Shown: positions 35,179-45,981, numbered from the stretch's first letter. The stretch: DNA of 64,000 nt from Lysinibacillus sp. BPa_S21 (GCF_023337795.1 NZ_JALIRS010000007.1:168419-232418), one strand, 5' to 3'. Numbers and translations: made by a program. The notes: generated by a model not told the origin, from the letters alone.

Positions 35179-36951
35179 TTAGATCAATTTACTGTCTTTA
35201 AGTAAATCATAGATGATCGTGTCTTTCGTTTTATGAATACCAAATTTACCTATTTGTTTTAAGATAAATGGAGCATCAACATCCGTTAATTTTTTACCAT
35301 CCAGTAAGCGAGCTGTTGAAGATAACAATGTACGAATATCATAAGTCGATGCAAATACTTCTGGAACGCCTCGATCGATATCTAATAATTGATAAACAGC
35401 TTCCATCGCTGTTCTTACTGAATATTCAGTTGTGAATACAGTATCTCTTTCTGTTTCACTAAAGTTCCCAATGAAGGCTAAGTTAGTAGATCCATTAGGT
35501 ACAACTAAAGGACGATCTCCCTTCGCTCTAGGCATGAAGTAAGAAGTTATATATGGCATATAACATGGAATTGTATTACAAGAATTTTGCGCCAAATCCG
35601 GTATTTCGTCTACAGGCACACCCATATGGTACAACCACTCTTGCGCGATCTCACTACCAGAGCATTCAGTAATACTTTTCTTAATAAAATCACCTGGTTT
35701 ATTAGATAGTAAACCATAAATCCAAACGACTAATTGGTCTTTTGGTTGATCTTTAAAATGCGGTTGTCGGTTTAATGTATAGCTTAGCATCCAATTAGAA
35801 TCTGTAGCCGTTACAATACCACCAGTAACTACCTTACCTGCATATGGATCTCTTTTACTGATTTTTTCAATATATGGAGCAACTCGATCATCCAATGTAG
35901 TTAGTGTTGCTGAAACAAACCAACTTTCTTCTGGCAGATCATCGCAGAACTTCTCTGGTCTACCAAACTCAGCGTCTTGAGAAGCGATGTTTTTCCAAAG
36001 TGACCAGCTACCGCCTAAATCAGTGCTTACAGGGGCAGGCGTATTATTGTCACCATAAGTTGTACTCTCCGTAATACTACCATTTGTCACAAACACTAAT
36101 TCATTTTCTGTTAGCTCAATATTCTTTTTCACACCATCTTGTTTTAACACTAAAGTGTGAGCTACTTTTTTGTCGCCAACTTTATCAACTAAAACATTCT
36201 CTACAACTGTATTAAATTGGAAATCAACATTATGGCTTTCCAAATATTTAATCATAGGAAGTACTAACGATTCGTACTGGTTATATTTTGTAAATTTCAA
36301 TGCAGATAAATCAGGTAAGCCCCCAACATGATGAATGAAACGCATAATATAGCGACGCATTTCCATTGCTGAATGCCATTTTTCAAAAGCAAACATCGTA
36401 GACCAATATAGCCAGAAATTCGATTCAAAGAACTCTTCAGAGAAAACATCTGTAATTTTCACATCGTCTAATTTCTCTTCAGGCGTAAAGAAAAGTTTAA
36501 TCATTTCTTCAGACGCTTTATCAGATAATGTAAACTTGCCATCATCCTCAAGTCTTTGTCCTCTATTTTCAATCAATCTACATTTTGAATAGTTAGGATC
36601 CTCTTTATTTAACCAATAAAATTCATCTAAAACAGAAGCGTTTTCTATTTCTAATGATGGGATTGAACGGAACAGGTCCCATAAGCACTCAAAATGATCT
36701 TCCATTTCACGACCACCACGAATAATGAAACCTCTAGTAGGATTTAAAATACCATCAAGACTTCCCCCTGAGATATCTAGCTCTTCAAGAATATGAATAT
36801 TTTCACCTTTCATTTGACCATCACGAATTAAAAAACATGCGGCTGACAGTGAAGCTAGCCCCGAACCAACAAGGTACGCTGATTTCTCATCAACACCCAC
36901 AGGTTTTTTAGGACGTGCGAAAGCCTCATAATTACCATTACTGTAATACAT
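35179..36951 (-). CDS. ohyA: Oleate hydratase
   Basis: 590 aa, the usual size for the MCRA/oleate hydratase family. The N-terminal FAD-binding Rossmann motif is [20 protein letters not shown], followed by [13 protein letters not shown] and [15 protein letters not shown], the catalytic-site region with the conserved Glu. It adds water to the cis-9 double bond of oleic and related acids to give 10-hydroxy fatty acids, which detoxifies host or environmental fatty acids. The ATG at 36951 has GGAGG 7 nt upstream; the longer frame to 37008 is unlikely. It is monocistronic. Confidence 0.92.
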   Translation of the reverse strand: MYYSNGNYEAFARPKKPVGVDEKSAYLVGSGLASLSAACFLIRDGQMKGENIHILEELDISGGSLDGILNPTRGFIIRGGREMEDHFECLWDLFRSIPSLEIENASVLDEFYWLNKEDPNYSKCRLIENRGQRLEDDGKFTLSDKASEEMIKLFFTPEEKLDDVKITDVFSEEFFESNFWLYWSTMFAFEKWHSAMEMRRYIMRFIHHVGGLPDLSALKFTKYNQYESLVLPMIKYLESHNVDFQFNTVVENVLVDKVGDKKVAHTLVLKQDGVKKNIELTENELVFVTNGSITESTTYGDNNTPAPVSTDLGGSWSLWKNIASQDAEFGRPEKFCDDLPEESWFVSATLTTLDDRVAPYIEKISKRDPYAGKVVTGGIVTATDSNWMLSYTLNRQPHFKDQPKDQLVVWIYGLLSNKPGDFIKKSITECSGSEIAQEWLYHMGVPVDEIPDLAQNSCNTIPCYMPYITSYFMPRAKGDRPLVVPNGSTNLAFIGNFSETERDTVFTTEYSVRTAMEAVYQLLDIDRGVPEVFASTYDIRTLLSSTARLLDGKKLTDVDAPFILKQIGKFGIHKTKDTIIYDLLKDSKLI

Positions 36952-37320
36952 AATACCGCCTCCATAAACTATTATCGTGATATAGCATACCATTAATTTG
37001 CATAGCAATGGTAAAATGAGAGAGAAATTAACAAAAAATTCAATTTTAGTGTTGGAATGTTGAAAAGCATATCCTTCTAATTTGACATGACATCTTATTG
37101 TATTTTTATACCAAAATCTTTTATGGCAAGGAACTTACACTACATGAAAAGTAGATTCTTCTTATAGCAATTACACTTGAAGGCACTTGGATTAATTGCA
37201 TAATTCTCCTTCTATCATAGTAACCATGTGGCTATTCTAAACGGTTTAACGTATAAAATTTTGGAGACATCCTTGCATAATTATTATATTGGAAAACTAA
37301 AAGGAAAAGAAAAAGGACAT
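36952..37320. other. Gene-free interval
   Basis: About 370 bp between ohyA and the end of tyrS. It must contain the ohyA promoter. I see no clear terminator after tyrS and no small gene with a ribosome-binding site. Confidence 0.4.
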
Positions 37321-38535
37321 TTATTTTATAAATCGTACAAATCGTTTCTTCCCAATTTGCAAAACTTCTTCATTCATTACTATTCTATCAGTATCCTCTA
37401 CTGTAAGTTTTTCACCATTTAAAGAAACGCCATTTTGTTTCATTAATCGTATAAATTCACTTTTACTTCGAATATAATCATTGGCAATTAATGCTGGAAT
37501 AATATCTAGTACAGATTCTTTTCCTATTTCGATTAACATGGAGGGGATGTTATCCGGGATTTTTTTCTTTTGAAATGCTATTTCAAAATATTGCTCCGCT
37601 TCCTTCATAGATTCTTCCCCATGATATAAAGTAGTAATAATTTCTGCTAACTCTAGTTTGATATCTCGCGGATTTTCGCCTTTTAATAATCGTTTTTCTA
37701 TTTCTTTTATCACTTTAGGATGCTCATCTGTTGCAAGTTCAAAGTATTTAATAATTAATGCATCAGGTACTTCCATTACTTTTTTGAACATTACTTCTGG
37801 TGCTTCATTTACGCCAATATAATTCCCTAAACTTTTACTCATTTTTTCAACACCATCTAAACCTTCTAATAACGGCATAAAAATGGCAATTTGTTTCTCC
37901 AGCCCTAAATGCTTTTGTAATGTACGTCCCATTAAAATATTAAACGTTTGGTCAGTACCGCCTAATTCAATATCAGCAAAAATTTCAACTGAATCATATG
38001 CTTGCATTAATGGATAGAAAAATTCATGAATGCCAATTGGTACTTGACTGTTATAGCGTTTTTGGAAATCATCACGTTCTAAAATACGCGCTACAGAAGT
38101 CGTCGCAGCTAATTTGATCACTTCCTCAAATGTTAAAGTTGATAACCACTCACTATTAAAACGTACAGTGGTCTTTTCCTTATCTAAAATTTTAAAAATT
38201 TGCTCACAATATGTTTTAGCATTTTCTTTTACAATTTCATCAGTTAGTGCAACGCGCCCCTTGGCTTTTCCTGTCGGGTCTCCTATACGACCAGTAAAAT
38301 CACCAATAATAATGACAACTTGATGACCTAAGTCTTGCATTTGTTTAATTTTCCGTAGCACAACAGCATGCCCTAAATGAATGTCTGGCGCAGAAGGATC
38401 TAAACCAAGCTTAATCGTTAAAGGCTTTTGTTCCTTAAAAGAATGGTCTAATTTTGCTAATAACTCTTCTTCATTAACAATCTTTTCTACACCCTTTTGA
38501 ATAATTTGTAATTGTTCCTCTGGTTTTAAAAACAT
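37321..38535 (-). CDS. tyrS: Tyrosyl-tRNA synthetase, TyrZ type
   Basis: 404 aa class I synthetase. The HIGH-type motif is in APDIHLGHAVVL and the KMSKS motif in GVEKMSKSLGNYIG; the catalytic Rossmann domain fills about residues 30-330 and a C-terminal S4 RNA-binding domain (SEFIRLMKQNGVSLNGEKL) ends the protein. IIGDFTGRIGDPTGKAKGR groups it with the TyrZ-like form, the second TyrRS of many bacilli. The ATG at 38535 has AAGGAG 9 nt upstream. Expression is controlled by the T-box leader just upstream. Confidence 0.92.
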   Translation of the reverse strand: MFLKPEEQLQIIQKGVEKIVNEEELLAKLDHSFKEQKPLTIKLGLDPSAPDIHLGHAVVLRKIKQMQDLGHQVVIIIGDFTGRIGDPTGKAKGRVALTDEIVKENAKTYCEQIFKILDKEKTTVRFNSEWLSTLTFEEVIKLAATTSVARILERDDFQKRYNSQVPIGIHEFFYPLMQAYDSVEIFADIELGGTDQTFNILMGRTLQKHLGLEKQIAIFMPLLEGLDGVEKMSKSLGNYIGVNEAPEVMFKKVMEVPDALIIKYFELATDEHPKVIKEIEKRLLKGENPRDIKLELAEIITTLYHGEESMKEAEQYFEIAFQKKKIPDNIPSMLIEIGKESVLDIIPALIANDYIRSKSEFIRLMKQNGVSLNGEKLTVEDTDRIVMNEEVLQIGKKRFVRFIK

Positions 38536-38583
38536 ACAATACAACTCCTTACTATTGAATTGATATTGCAAGTTCTATAAGAG

Positions 38584-38905
38584 CAAAAAACGCCCTTTAG
38601 GAATCAACCTAAAGGACGTGTATGAACGTGTTACCACCTTAATTTAAGAGTTATTCACATAACCCTTCTCAATAGGTACGGCTAAATAGCGATACCTTTG
38701 CATTGATCACGGATGCAACCCCGTCGTAGCCTACTAAAGTTCGGTACGCAGCTCCAAGATGTATTCATTTTAACTTTCCTTGCGCCTCTCATCGACCGGC
38801 TACTTTCTGTAAGTTCCATTAAAATTACTCGTTCTCTTCAACGCTTTTACTCTTATACTCCAAATCGTTATCAACAATTTTTCGTTATGCAAATCTTGTT
38901 AAATA
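38584..38905 (-). ncRNA. T-box leader of tyrS
   Basis: On the coding strand the conserved T-box core appears as AAGGTGGTAACACG, and the terminator is CGTCCTTTAGG pairing CCTAAAGGGCG then TTTTTT (38584-38615). Upstream lies a long structured stem I region; a UAC triplet at 38726-38728, within GGCTACGACGG, is the likely tyrosine specifier. Uncharged tRNA-Tyr would stabilise the antiterminator and let tyrS be read. The specifier position is inferred. Confidence 0.88.
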
Positions 38906-38932
38906 TTATAGTCCCTTTATTTGAATTGTCAA
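38905..38932 (-). promoter_or_regulatory. SigA-type promoter of the tyrS leader
   Basis: On the leftward strand TTGACA (38927-38932) and TATAAT (38905-38910) are 16 bp apart, just before the T-box leader. Confidence 0.85.
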
Positions 38933-38945
38933 TAAATTATTTTTC

Positions 38946-39016
38946 AACCATTATAACGTGGGGTTGATTTCCGCTCCGGCTGGGCTGCCGCTTCGTTTAC
39001 ACTCCGCTTTCTTGCA
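38946..39016. repeat. Dispersed fold-back repeat, truncated copy R4
   Basis: It has the left arm only: TATAACGTGGGGTTGATTTCC, GCTCCGGCTGGGC and a shortened GCCGCTTCG segment. The right arm and outer repeat are missing. It lies between the tyrS promoter and the DUF554 stop. Confidence 0.7.
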
Positions 39017-39030
39017 ATATCTCATTAAAA

Positions 39031-39714
39031 TTATAAATGGGCTAAGTGAATAATCAAAAATACTATAGGAGGAATCATTAATGATGGCAGAAGATTTAAC
39101 GTATTAAATTTCTTGATCCCTAAAATACTTAAACCTGAAGCTAATATTAATATACCCCCTACAATAGTCACTTCATTTAGAAGATCATTACTTAAAGAAT
39201 TCTCCATTAATATCGCAATTAAATAAATAGAACCTTGCCATACAAATAATACTATCCCTGCAACAGCTATCCCAATACCAAAGGTGGAAGCTAAAACAAT
39301 CGAAGTAATTCCATCCAACATACCGTTTGCAAGCAAATATGTATAGTCTCCCTTTAACGCAGCCTCAACAGGACCCAAAATTGATAAAGTTCCAATACAA
39401 AATAATAAGATAGCAGTCGATAACCCTTCAGCTAAATTACCCTTAGAGTACTTATTTACTAATGCATTAAATCTTGTTTCTAACTTTAGTTTTTGACCTA
39501 GTAAACCTCCTATAGCTAAACTTACAATAAAAAGCACTGGATATTTGCTTGAAGGTAAATGTTGTACTAGTGCATTTATTCCTAATCCCATAGCTACTAG
39601 CCCCATAGCCTGCATTAAAATATTATGATATTCATCTTTTATCCCCTTTTTAAAGATGCTTCCCACAATACTCCCGACTATTATCATCATTGTATTAAAT
39701 ATTGTTCCAATCAT
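39031..39714 (-). CDS. DUF554 membrane protein (YdfK-like)
   Basis: 227 aa with about seven hydrophobic segments; starts MIGTIFNTMMIIVGSIVGSI, the DUF554 opening, with LVAMGLGINAL and SLAIGGLLGQKLKLE. Of the two in-frame ATGs the one at 39714 is 8 nt after AGGAG, the one at 39720 only 2 nt. Function unknown; proposed to be a transporter. It follows a MerR regulator on the same strand, separated by the regulator's terminator hairpin. Confidence 0.8.
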   Translation of the reverse strand: MIGTIFNTMMIIVGSIVGSIFKKGIKDEYHNILMQAMGLVAMGLGINALVQHLPSSKYPVLFIVSLAIGGLLGQKLKLETRFNALVNKYSKGNLAEGLSTAILLFCIGTLSILGPVEAALKGDYTYLLANGMLDGITSIVLASTFGIGIAVAGIVLFVWQGSIYLIAILMENSLSNDLLNEVTIVGGILILASGLSILGIKKFNTLNLLPSLMIPPIVFLIIHLAHL

Positions 39715-39757
39715 AATCATTTCTCCTATTAGATAATACTTTTAACCCAAAATATAA

Positions 39758-39778
39758 ACCCTCCTGCAAGGGGAGGGT
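39758..39778 (-). terminator. Hairpin at the end of the MerR gene
   Basis: ACCCTCC pairs with GGAGGGT and overlaps the stop codon region. No T run follows closely, so termination may be weak and DUF554 could be cotranscribed. Confidence 0.5.
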
Positions 39779-40596
39779 CAACATTTTATTGGTATTTGTA
39801 TTTCTGTTAGGTAATCTTCTTTACTTCCTGAAATATAGTCATTAATTATCGTTCTTTCAATAGAATCCCCGATAACTTGGAACCCTTTATCTTGAATACA
39901 ATTTAGTAAGGATTTATAACTTCCGAGGGAATTGTTATGATTTCCGTTATAATAAATACAGGCATACTTACCTTCTGGAAGAGTTGTCACTAAAGGACTT
40001 TGAATATCATCTTCCTCGACTAAAATAAATATCGAGTTATATTCATTGAACTTGTTATTTAATATATTATCTATACTTACCGTAAGACCCACTCCTCCAA
40101 TAAATATAGAAGAATTCATATTAGATAAATTTTTCAATTGTTGCAGAGAAACTTCCAGCTGAGGTTCTGAACTGATTTTTTCCATCAACCTTACAATTTT
40201 CCTCGCTTTAAATGTTTCTATAGATACAACTCCTAATTCTTTTATTTCTCGTGCTTCATTAATATCCTTAATTCGATTTTGAAATCTACGGTTTACTTGT
40301 TCTAATTCCATAATTTTAATTTCAGTTAATTCTTTTTGTTTCTTTAACAAATCCAAAAAACCATTAATATCTCTATGTTCCAGGTGACCTTTGATTTCTT
40401 TTAAAGAAAAACCTAACTCCTTTAAATAAAGAATTGTGTTTAGTTGTTCAAATTGTTCGGTTGAATAGTATCTATATCCGTTCTTTACGTCAATTTGAAT
40501 AGGCTTTAATATTCCAATTTCATCATAATGTCTTAAAGTCTTTATAGTTGTATTATGAAGCTTAGCCATTTCCCCTATTGAAAATCGATTCTCCAT
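39778..40596 (-). CDS. MerR-family regulator with GyrI-like effector domain
   Basis: 272 aa. FSIGEMAKLHNTTIKTLRHY and DEIGILKP plus NGYRYYS form the winged helix (about residues 4-70). A coiled linker (about 75-120) precedes the effector-binding domain (about 120-270: LPEGKYACIYYNGNHNN). AAAGGAAG lies 6 nt before the ATG. It lies close to a DHA2 multidrug pump gene transcribed into the same interval, so it may sense the same compounds, although the two are separated by a terminator. Confidence 0.82.
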   Translation of the reverse strand: MENRFSIGEMAKLHNTTIKTLRHYDEIGILKPIQIDVKNGYRYYSTEQFEQLNTILYLKELGFSLKEIKGHLEHRDINGFLDLLKKQKELTEIKIMELEQVNRRFQNRIKDINEAREIKELGVVSIETFKARKIVRLMEKISSEPQLEVSLQQLKNLSNMNSSIFIGGVGLTVSIDNILNNKFNEYNSIFILVEEDDIQSPLVTTLPEGKYACIYYNGNHNNSLGSYKSLLNCIQDKGFQVIGDSIERTIINDYISGSKEDYLTEIQIPIKC

Positions 40597-40721
40597 TTAA
40601 ATCTTCCTTTAATCATAAGTTATGTTAATTTTATCTTATCACAATTCAGTTCAGTGACCGTTATTAGCAGAACAAAAAAGCAGCTCTGCCTCTGGAACAA
40701 CACATCTTCAAACAAAATAAA

Positions 40722-40760
40722 AATAAGCTATAAAGAAAAATTTCTTCATAGCTTATTTAT
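40722..40760 (-). terminator. Terminator after the DHA2 pump gene
   Basis: AAAATAAGCTAT...AAGAAA pairs with TTTCTTCATAGCTTATTT, immediately past the pump stop at 40770 in the leftward direction. Confidence 0.7.
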
Positions 40761-40769
40761 ATATTTTTT

Positions 40770-42209
40770 TTATTGTTCACTAATTTGTGTGGATGGTTTT
40801 AATAAAAGCCAAACAATTACTAAAGTTGCTAGTGCTAATATAAAAGTACCCATATAAATAAAATGTACACTTGAAGCTAATGCTTCTTGTGACTCAGTTA
40901 CTACGTTTGCTGTCGTTTCTCCATGTCCACTAGAAGATACAAGATCAAGGTTTTTAATACCACGTGCATGAATCATCGTGTTAAACATCGCGCCGAAAAC
41001 TGCCGCTCCTAATGTTTGGCTAAACGTATTGATAAATGTGTTTAAGCCAATTGCCGTCCCGCGCGTATGATTTGGAACTGCCGCTTGAATTGTTACCATG
41101 TAGATCGGTGTAATAAGCCCCATTCCTAAGCCGAATAATCCAACTGCAACATAAATAAGGAATGCTGGTGAATCTGTTGACAATGTAAATAGTGAAAAAG
41201 CAGCTACTGAAAGAACGCTAGCTCCCAATAGAATGATTTGTTTCGTATTTAATTTACCCACTAATTTACCAGAAAAAATAGTACCAAATGTCCACATTAC
41301 AGGTAGTGGCATTAAAATGAGTCCGGCGTCTGTCGCATTTTTCCCTAATACACCCTGGCTCCAAATCGGAAGATACATTGTAATACTAATAAGCATTGCA
41401 CCAGAAATAAGTGTTAGTATGTTTATAGTAGATAATGTACGGTTAGAGAACAGTGCTAGTGGAATTAATGGCTCCGGAGACTTTCTCTCAATGAATAAGA
41501 AAATAATGAATGAAATAGCTGCAAAGATTAAGAGGCCAACAATCGTCATGTCCCCCCAGTTTTGCTTACTACTACCTGTTAATAAAGCGTATAGAAGAGC
41601 GATTGTACTCAATGAAAATACTGTTGCACCAAGATAATCAATATGATGCTTAGCAGGTTTAATAGATTCTTTATAATAAATTGTAATCATTAAGCACGCG
41701 ATAATTCCAAATGGAACATTTAAGAAGAAGATGTAGCGCCAAGAAAGGGAATCCACTAAAAATCCACCAACTAATGGTCCGATCACACCCGAGATACCCC
41801 AAACAGCACTAATCCACCCTTGTGCTTTTGCCCGGTCTTTCACTTCGCTATATAAATCACCAATGATTGTCATTGTTATTGGCATAATGGCACCTGCACC
41901 TAAACCTTGAAGAGCACGAAAGACGATGAGCTGTTCCATCGACGTAACGACGCCACAAAGTGCAGAGCCGACTAAAAATATAGTAGCCCCGATCAGTAAA
42001 ACTTTTTTCCGGCCAAATAAATCAGCCAGTTTCCCGTAAATTGGCGTCGAAACAGCTGTGGCAAGCATATAAATTGCATATACCCAACTAACAAGTTCGA
42101 CGCCTGACAAATCATTCGTTATACGGGGAATGGCTGTACTAATAATTGTTCCTTCTACAGCAGAAAGAAATGTCATTAACATTAATGATAAAATAACTTT
42201 TTTTCTCAT
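40770..42209 (-). CDS. DHA2-family drug:H+ antiporter
   Basis: 479 aa with 14 predicted membrane helices. Motif A is GKLADLFGRKKVLL in the loop after helix 2; the antiporter motif C appears as GISGVIGPLVGG, and FRALQGLGAGAIMP is motif B. It resembles Bmr3/LmrB-like exporters of bacilli. GAGAGGG precedes the ATG by 4 nt. The ribosome-binding site directly abuts repeat R5, which therefore forms the 5' untranslated region. Substrate unknown. Confidence 0.87.
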   Translation of the reverse strand: MRKKVILSLMLMTFLSAVEGTIISTAIPRITNDLSGVELVSWVYAIYMLATAVSTPIYGKLADLFGRKKVLLIGATIFLVGSALCGVVTSMEQLIVFRALQGLGAGAIMPITMTIIGDLYSEVKDRAKAQGWISAVWGISGVIGPLVGGFLVDSLSWRYIFFLNVPFGIIACLMITIYYKESIKPAKHHIDYLGATVFSLSTIALLYALLTGSSKQNWGDMTIVGLLIFAAISFIIFLFIERKSPEPLIPLALFSNRTLSTINILTLISGAMLISITMYLPIWSQGVLGKNATDAGLILMPLPVMWTFGTIFSGKLVGKLNTKQIILLGASVLSVAAFSLFTLSTDSPAFLIYVAVGLFGLGMGLITPIYMVTIQAAVPNHTRGTAIGLNTFINTFSQTLGAAVFGAMFNTMIHARGIKNLDLVSSSGHGETTANVVTESQEALASSVHFIYMGTFILALATLVIVWLLLKPSTQISEQ

Positions 42210-42217
42210 ATTTACCC

Positions 42218-42390
42218 TCTCATCACCAAAGCGTGTGGTTGATATCCGTTCCTACTGGGCACTTTAAGACTTCCACTTCGCTTTCGCTACAAAGCCAAGC
42301 TTCTAGGGAGCGTCCAGTCTGCACGCCAATCAACTTATTATATAGTATATTTTTCAACACATGTCTTCCATAACTTTTGGAGATGTGCTC
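42218..42390. repeat. Dispersed fold-back repeat, copy R5
   Basis: A diverged, shortened copy: outer repeat CTCATCACCAAAG opposing CTTTTGGAGATG, inner GTTGATATCCGTTCC opposing CACGCCAATCAAC, with most of the middle lost. The left end touches the ribosome-binding site of the DHA2 pump gene. Confidence 0.8.
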
Positions 42391-42677
42391 TTTACTTCTT
42401 AAACAGTTAAAATTATTCAATATGTAACTACGTATTTTTCATTAATTATCCACGAATAACTGTATATCTTCTAAAGCTTCACAATGAAATCTCAAACATA
42501 ATTTCTCCCTCTTAAATGTACTTCAACTAATCAACCATAGCTAGTACAAAAAGCAATCGTTCTAATTGAACAATCGCCACAAGAAAAAGTTATATTGTTC
42601 TTCATTAACCTTCTTGATAAATGGCTCATTATCAATATTCCACAAGACAAGCACTAATTTTAACACAAATATCCAGT
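42391..42677. other. Gene-free interval with a weak hairpin
   Basis: Spacer between R5 and the tlp terminator. GCAATCGTTC (about 42554) pairs with GAACAATCGC allowing G-U, with TTTTT on its leftward side. A frame here resembling the end of a protein (YNFFLWRLF) overlaps the tlp terminator and is not supported. Confidence 0.35.
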
Positions 42678-42715
42678 AAAAAACCACCTCAAAATCGCTA
42701 ATAAGGTGGTTTTTA
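42678..42715 (-). terminator. Terminator after tlp
   Basis: AAAAACCACCT pairs with AGGTGGTTTTT, about 45 bp past the tlp stop. Confidence 0.82.
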
Positions 42716-42760
42716 TCAATTCTATATAGTTCTGAAGATGTGAAGAGAAAATAAAGTAAT

Positions 42761-42997
42761 TCACACTTCTCCTTTTTTACGTGCTGCCATTTCATCTTTC
42801 ATTTCTTCTTTTAAACCTTCAATTGACTGTTGACGTCGCTTATTTTTTTCTTTAATCATTTCACTTTGCATAGGGTCTGCAAATTCCAAACTAATTTCCG
42901 CTTCATGAAGTTTTTCTTCCGTGTTCTTAACGATATCACGAATTCGTTCAACATTATTGGATCTATCATCTGGTTTCGATTGTCTTGAATTAGCCAT
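42761..42997 (-). CDS. tlp: Small acid-soluble spore protein, Tlp type
   Basis: 78 aa, highly charged and without hydrophobic segments. KPDDRSNNVERIRDIVKNTE, LEFADPMQSEMIKEKNKRRQ and EGLKEEMKDEMAARKKG follow the Tlp pattern. Tlp is a minor small acid-soluble protein packed in the spore core. GGAGG lies 6 nt before the ATG. It is monocistronic. It marks the organism as a spore former. Confidence 0.85.
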   Translation of the reverse strand: MANSRQSKPDDRSNNVERIRDIVKNTEEKLHEAEISLEFADPMQSEMIKEKNKRRQQSIEGLKEEMKDEMAARKKGEV

Positions 42998-43595
42998 GGT
43001 AACCTCCTAAAATTTCGACATTAACATTAGGTTGTATTTTTTTTATGTTTATATGTACACTAATTTTTACCAAAAAGTTCTTTTACTCTTTTAGGCACGA
43101 TAAGCACTGGAGAAAGGCTAACAGTGTTCTTACTATGTGAGTAGACTCTAGAAGCAACCAGCCATGGAAGCGAATACCTAAACATCTTGAAAATTATAAG
43201 ATAATTTTCATGAACCTTTATCATACTCAAACAAAAAGAAGCGAGTTCGGAATTACTATCTTCCAAATTCGCTTTATTCTTTATCACATCAAACCATATA
43301 TTTTTATTTATAAATCGATAAGTAAACCAAGTAACCACAAATTCCTGCTCCGCAGTCAATGATAAAATATATACGCTCTTAAAGTGAAAATATTAATTTC
43401 AGGGCTCTTCGTGTCCGACTCTAGGGAGATTCAATACTTTGGTATGTATTTGTAAAAATAGCTTCTTTAAGGGTTGAAAGCTCATACCGTTAACGAGAAA
43501 AAATCATATTCTGCATTATACGACTAAAAGGAGGGAGACCTCTCTATTAGATCGATAAATTCAAAGACTTTGAAAATCGAGAAAGGATGAAGACA
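42998..43595. other. Spacer between tlp and the collagen-like gene
   Basis: The 99-codon frame at 43060-43359 (leftward) starts with TTG and has no ribosome-binding site or known motif, so I do not call it. Near the collagen-like gene, CATATTCT at about 43508 and an AAAGGAGGG at about 43528 are seen; the former weakly resembles a late sporulation (SigK) -10 element. Confidence 0.4.
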
Positions 43596-44567
<972 letters not shown>

Positions 44568-44656
44568 CGTATCAGTCTATGAAGACAATATCGCAAACGA
44601 AAATTATATCGACCCATAGGGAAAAATACCTCACAACCCACATTTTACGTTAACTT

Positions 44657-44703
44657 AAAAGACCCCGTTTTGAAAAAAGATTGATCAAAACAGGGTCTTT
44701 ATT
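44657..44703 (+). terminator. Terminator after the collagen-like gene
   Basis: AAAGACCCCGTTTTGA pairs with TCAAAACAGGGTCTTT, about 90 bp past the stop codon. Confidence 0.8.
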
Positions 44704-44809
44704 TGCGAAACATTGCACAACTTTTGTAAAAAAGATTGATCATTTTCTCTGGATCAATCTTAAACTAAACTTTTATTATACAATGTAGAGATAACTTAGA
44801 TTTCACAAT

Positions 44810-45274
44810 TTAAATCATTCTTTTGATTGATTTAATTGCATCGAAATGCATTCCTTCATGATATAGACAAAAGCTAATTAATTCCTTCACCTTTGATAGG
44901 AAAAGACCTGTAGAAGTAGTATAAGGGATTATCTCATCCTCTAAACGGCCTTCTAAATTATGCTCAATTCTGTCTAATTGATTTCTTAGCAACTGAATTA
45001 ATTCATGGATAGTTGGCAACTCTTGATTTTCCCATTCAGTAGGCTTAGTACCCGAACCAAACAATTCCATAAAATAATTTGGTAATTGAGTTTCCTCTTC
45101 TGTAATTTGGAAACCGAACTTTTCTTGTATCACATAGATATGACCTAAATTCCATTTAATATTGTTATTAAAACCTTTTGGTATTAATAGTGATTCTTCG
45201 TCTTTCATTCCTAAAACTTGACTTAGTGTACTTTCTCGAACAAATCTCAATTGCTTGAAAATATAGTGGTCCAC
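44810..45274 (-). CDS. DinB-family protein
   Basis: 154 aa four-helix bundle. The metal-ligand histidines appear in IKWNLGHIYVI and in CLYHEGMHFDAIKSI, the DinB/YfiT pattern. Members are metal-dependent transferases, often thiol (bacillithiol) linked. GTG start with GGGAGG 7 nt upstream. It is followed at once on the right by an HPP membrane-protein gene on the same strand (28 bp gap). Substrate unknown. Confidence 0.8.
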   Translation of the reverse strand: MDHYIFKQLRFVRESTLSQVLGMKDEESLLIPKGFNNNIKWNLGHIYVIQEKFGFQITEEETQLPNYFMELFGSGTKPTEWENQELPTIHELIQLLRNQLDRIEHNLEGRLEDEIIPYTTSTGLFLSKVKELISFCLYHEGMHFDAIKSIKRMI

Positions 45275-45302
45275 TTAAATTCCTCCCATATAGATAATTA
45301 AT

Positions 45303-45857
45303 CTATATCCAAAATGTTGGATAATTTCTGTTCCTACGCATGTTATTGATTAACAATGCAAAAAACACAATAATGATGGAGCCAATTAACACAGGGGAAA
45401 TTAAATAATTCCAACTATGTACTCCAAACATAACAACAAGTGGATCTGCTCCTGCTGGCGGATGTGTAGTTTTCGTTAATATCATCATTGCAATCGCTAA
45501 ACCAACTGAAAAAGCAATCGCCCACGGTTCATTACCAAATAGATGATATACAAATAGACCAATGAATGTTGAAACAAAATGACCACCAATTACATTTCTA
45601 GGTTGTGATAGTGGTGCGTTCCAAACACCAAATACTAACACACAACTTGCGCCGAACGGAGCCATTAACCATTCAGTAGAAGTCATATTAGTTAAATAAA
45701 TTAAAGTAACGATTGTTAGAAATCCGCCAGTTAATCCCGTAAAGGAGTCTTTTACATTAACTTGCAATGGACTTCTTCCTTTTCCCTTCATCTTCGATAG
45801 GTACCGATCACTGATTAATTTCTTGTCTCCACGATTGATGGCCGTTTCACTACTCAT
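45303..45857 (-). CDS. HPP-family membrane protein
   Basis: 184 aa with about four to five helices. The family motif appears as MAPFGASCVLVFGVWNAPLS, QPRNVIGGHFVST and TKTTHPPAGADPLVVMFG (the HPP triplet). HPP proteins include nitrite transporters of chloroplasts and cyanobacteria, so an anion transport role is plausible but unproven. The ATG at 45857 has GGGGG 8 nt upstream. It is probably cotranscribed with the DinB gene. Confidence 0.82.
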   Translation of the reverse strand: MSSETAINRGDKKLISDRYLSKMKGKGRSPLQVNVKDSFTGLTGGFLTIVTLIYLTNMTSTEWLMAPFGASCVLVFGVWNAPLSQPRNVIGGHFVSTFIGLFVYHLFGNEPWAIAFSVGLAIAMMILTKTTHPPAGADPLVVMFGVHSWNYLISPVLIGSIIIVFFALLINNMRRNRNYPTFWI

Positions 45858-45947
45858 TTTTATCGCCCCCATATTTACAATTTATTCTACATTAACAAAA
45901 CTAACCTGTAAATATAAATTTGGAGGGTTAGTTTAAATTAGCAAAAA

Positions 45948-45981
45948 TAAAAGAACCAACTCTCAAAAAGTTGATTCTTTA
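45948..45981 (-). terminator. Terminator after the CGNR gene
   Basis: AAAGAATCAACT pairs with AGTTGGTTCTTT, with a leftward T run, overlapping the stop at 45979. Confidence 0.8.

Noticed and set aside
42562..42795. 77-codon leftward frame ending YNFFLWRLFN
   Set aside because: It overlaps the end of tlp and the tlp terminator and has no ribosome-binding site.
43060..43359. 99-codon leftward frame between tlp and the collagen-like gene
   Set aside because: TTG start without a ribosome-binding site and no recognisable motif; a decayed gene is possible but not shown.
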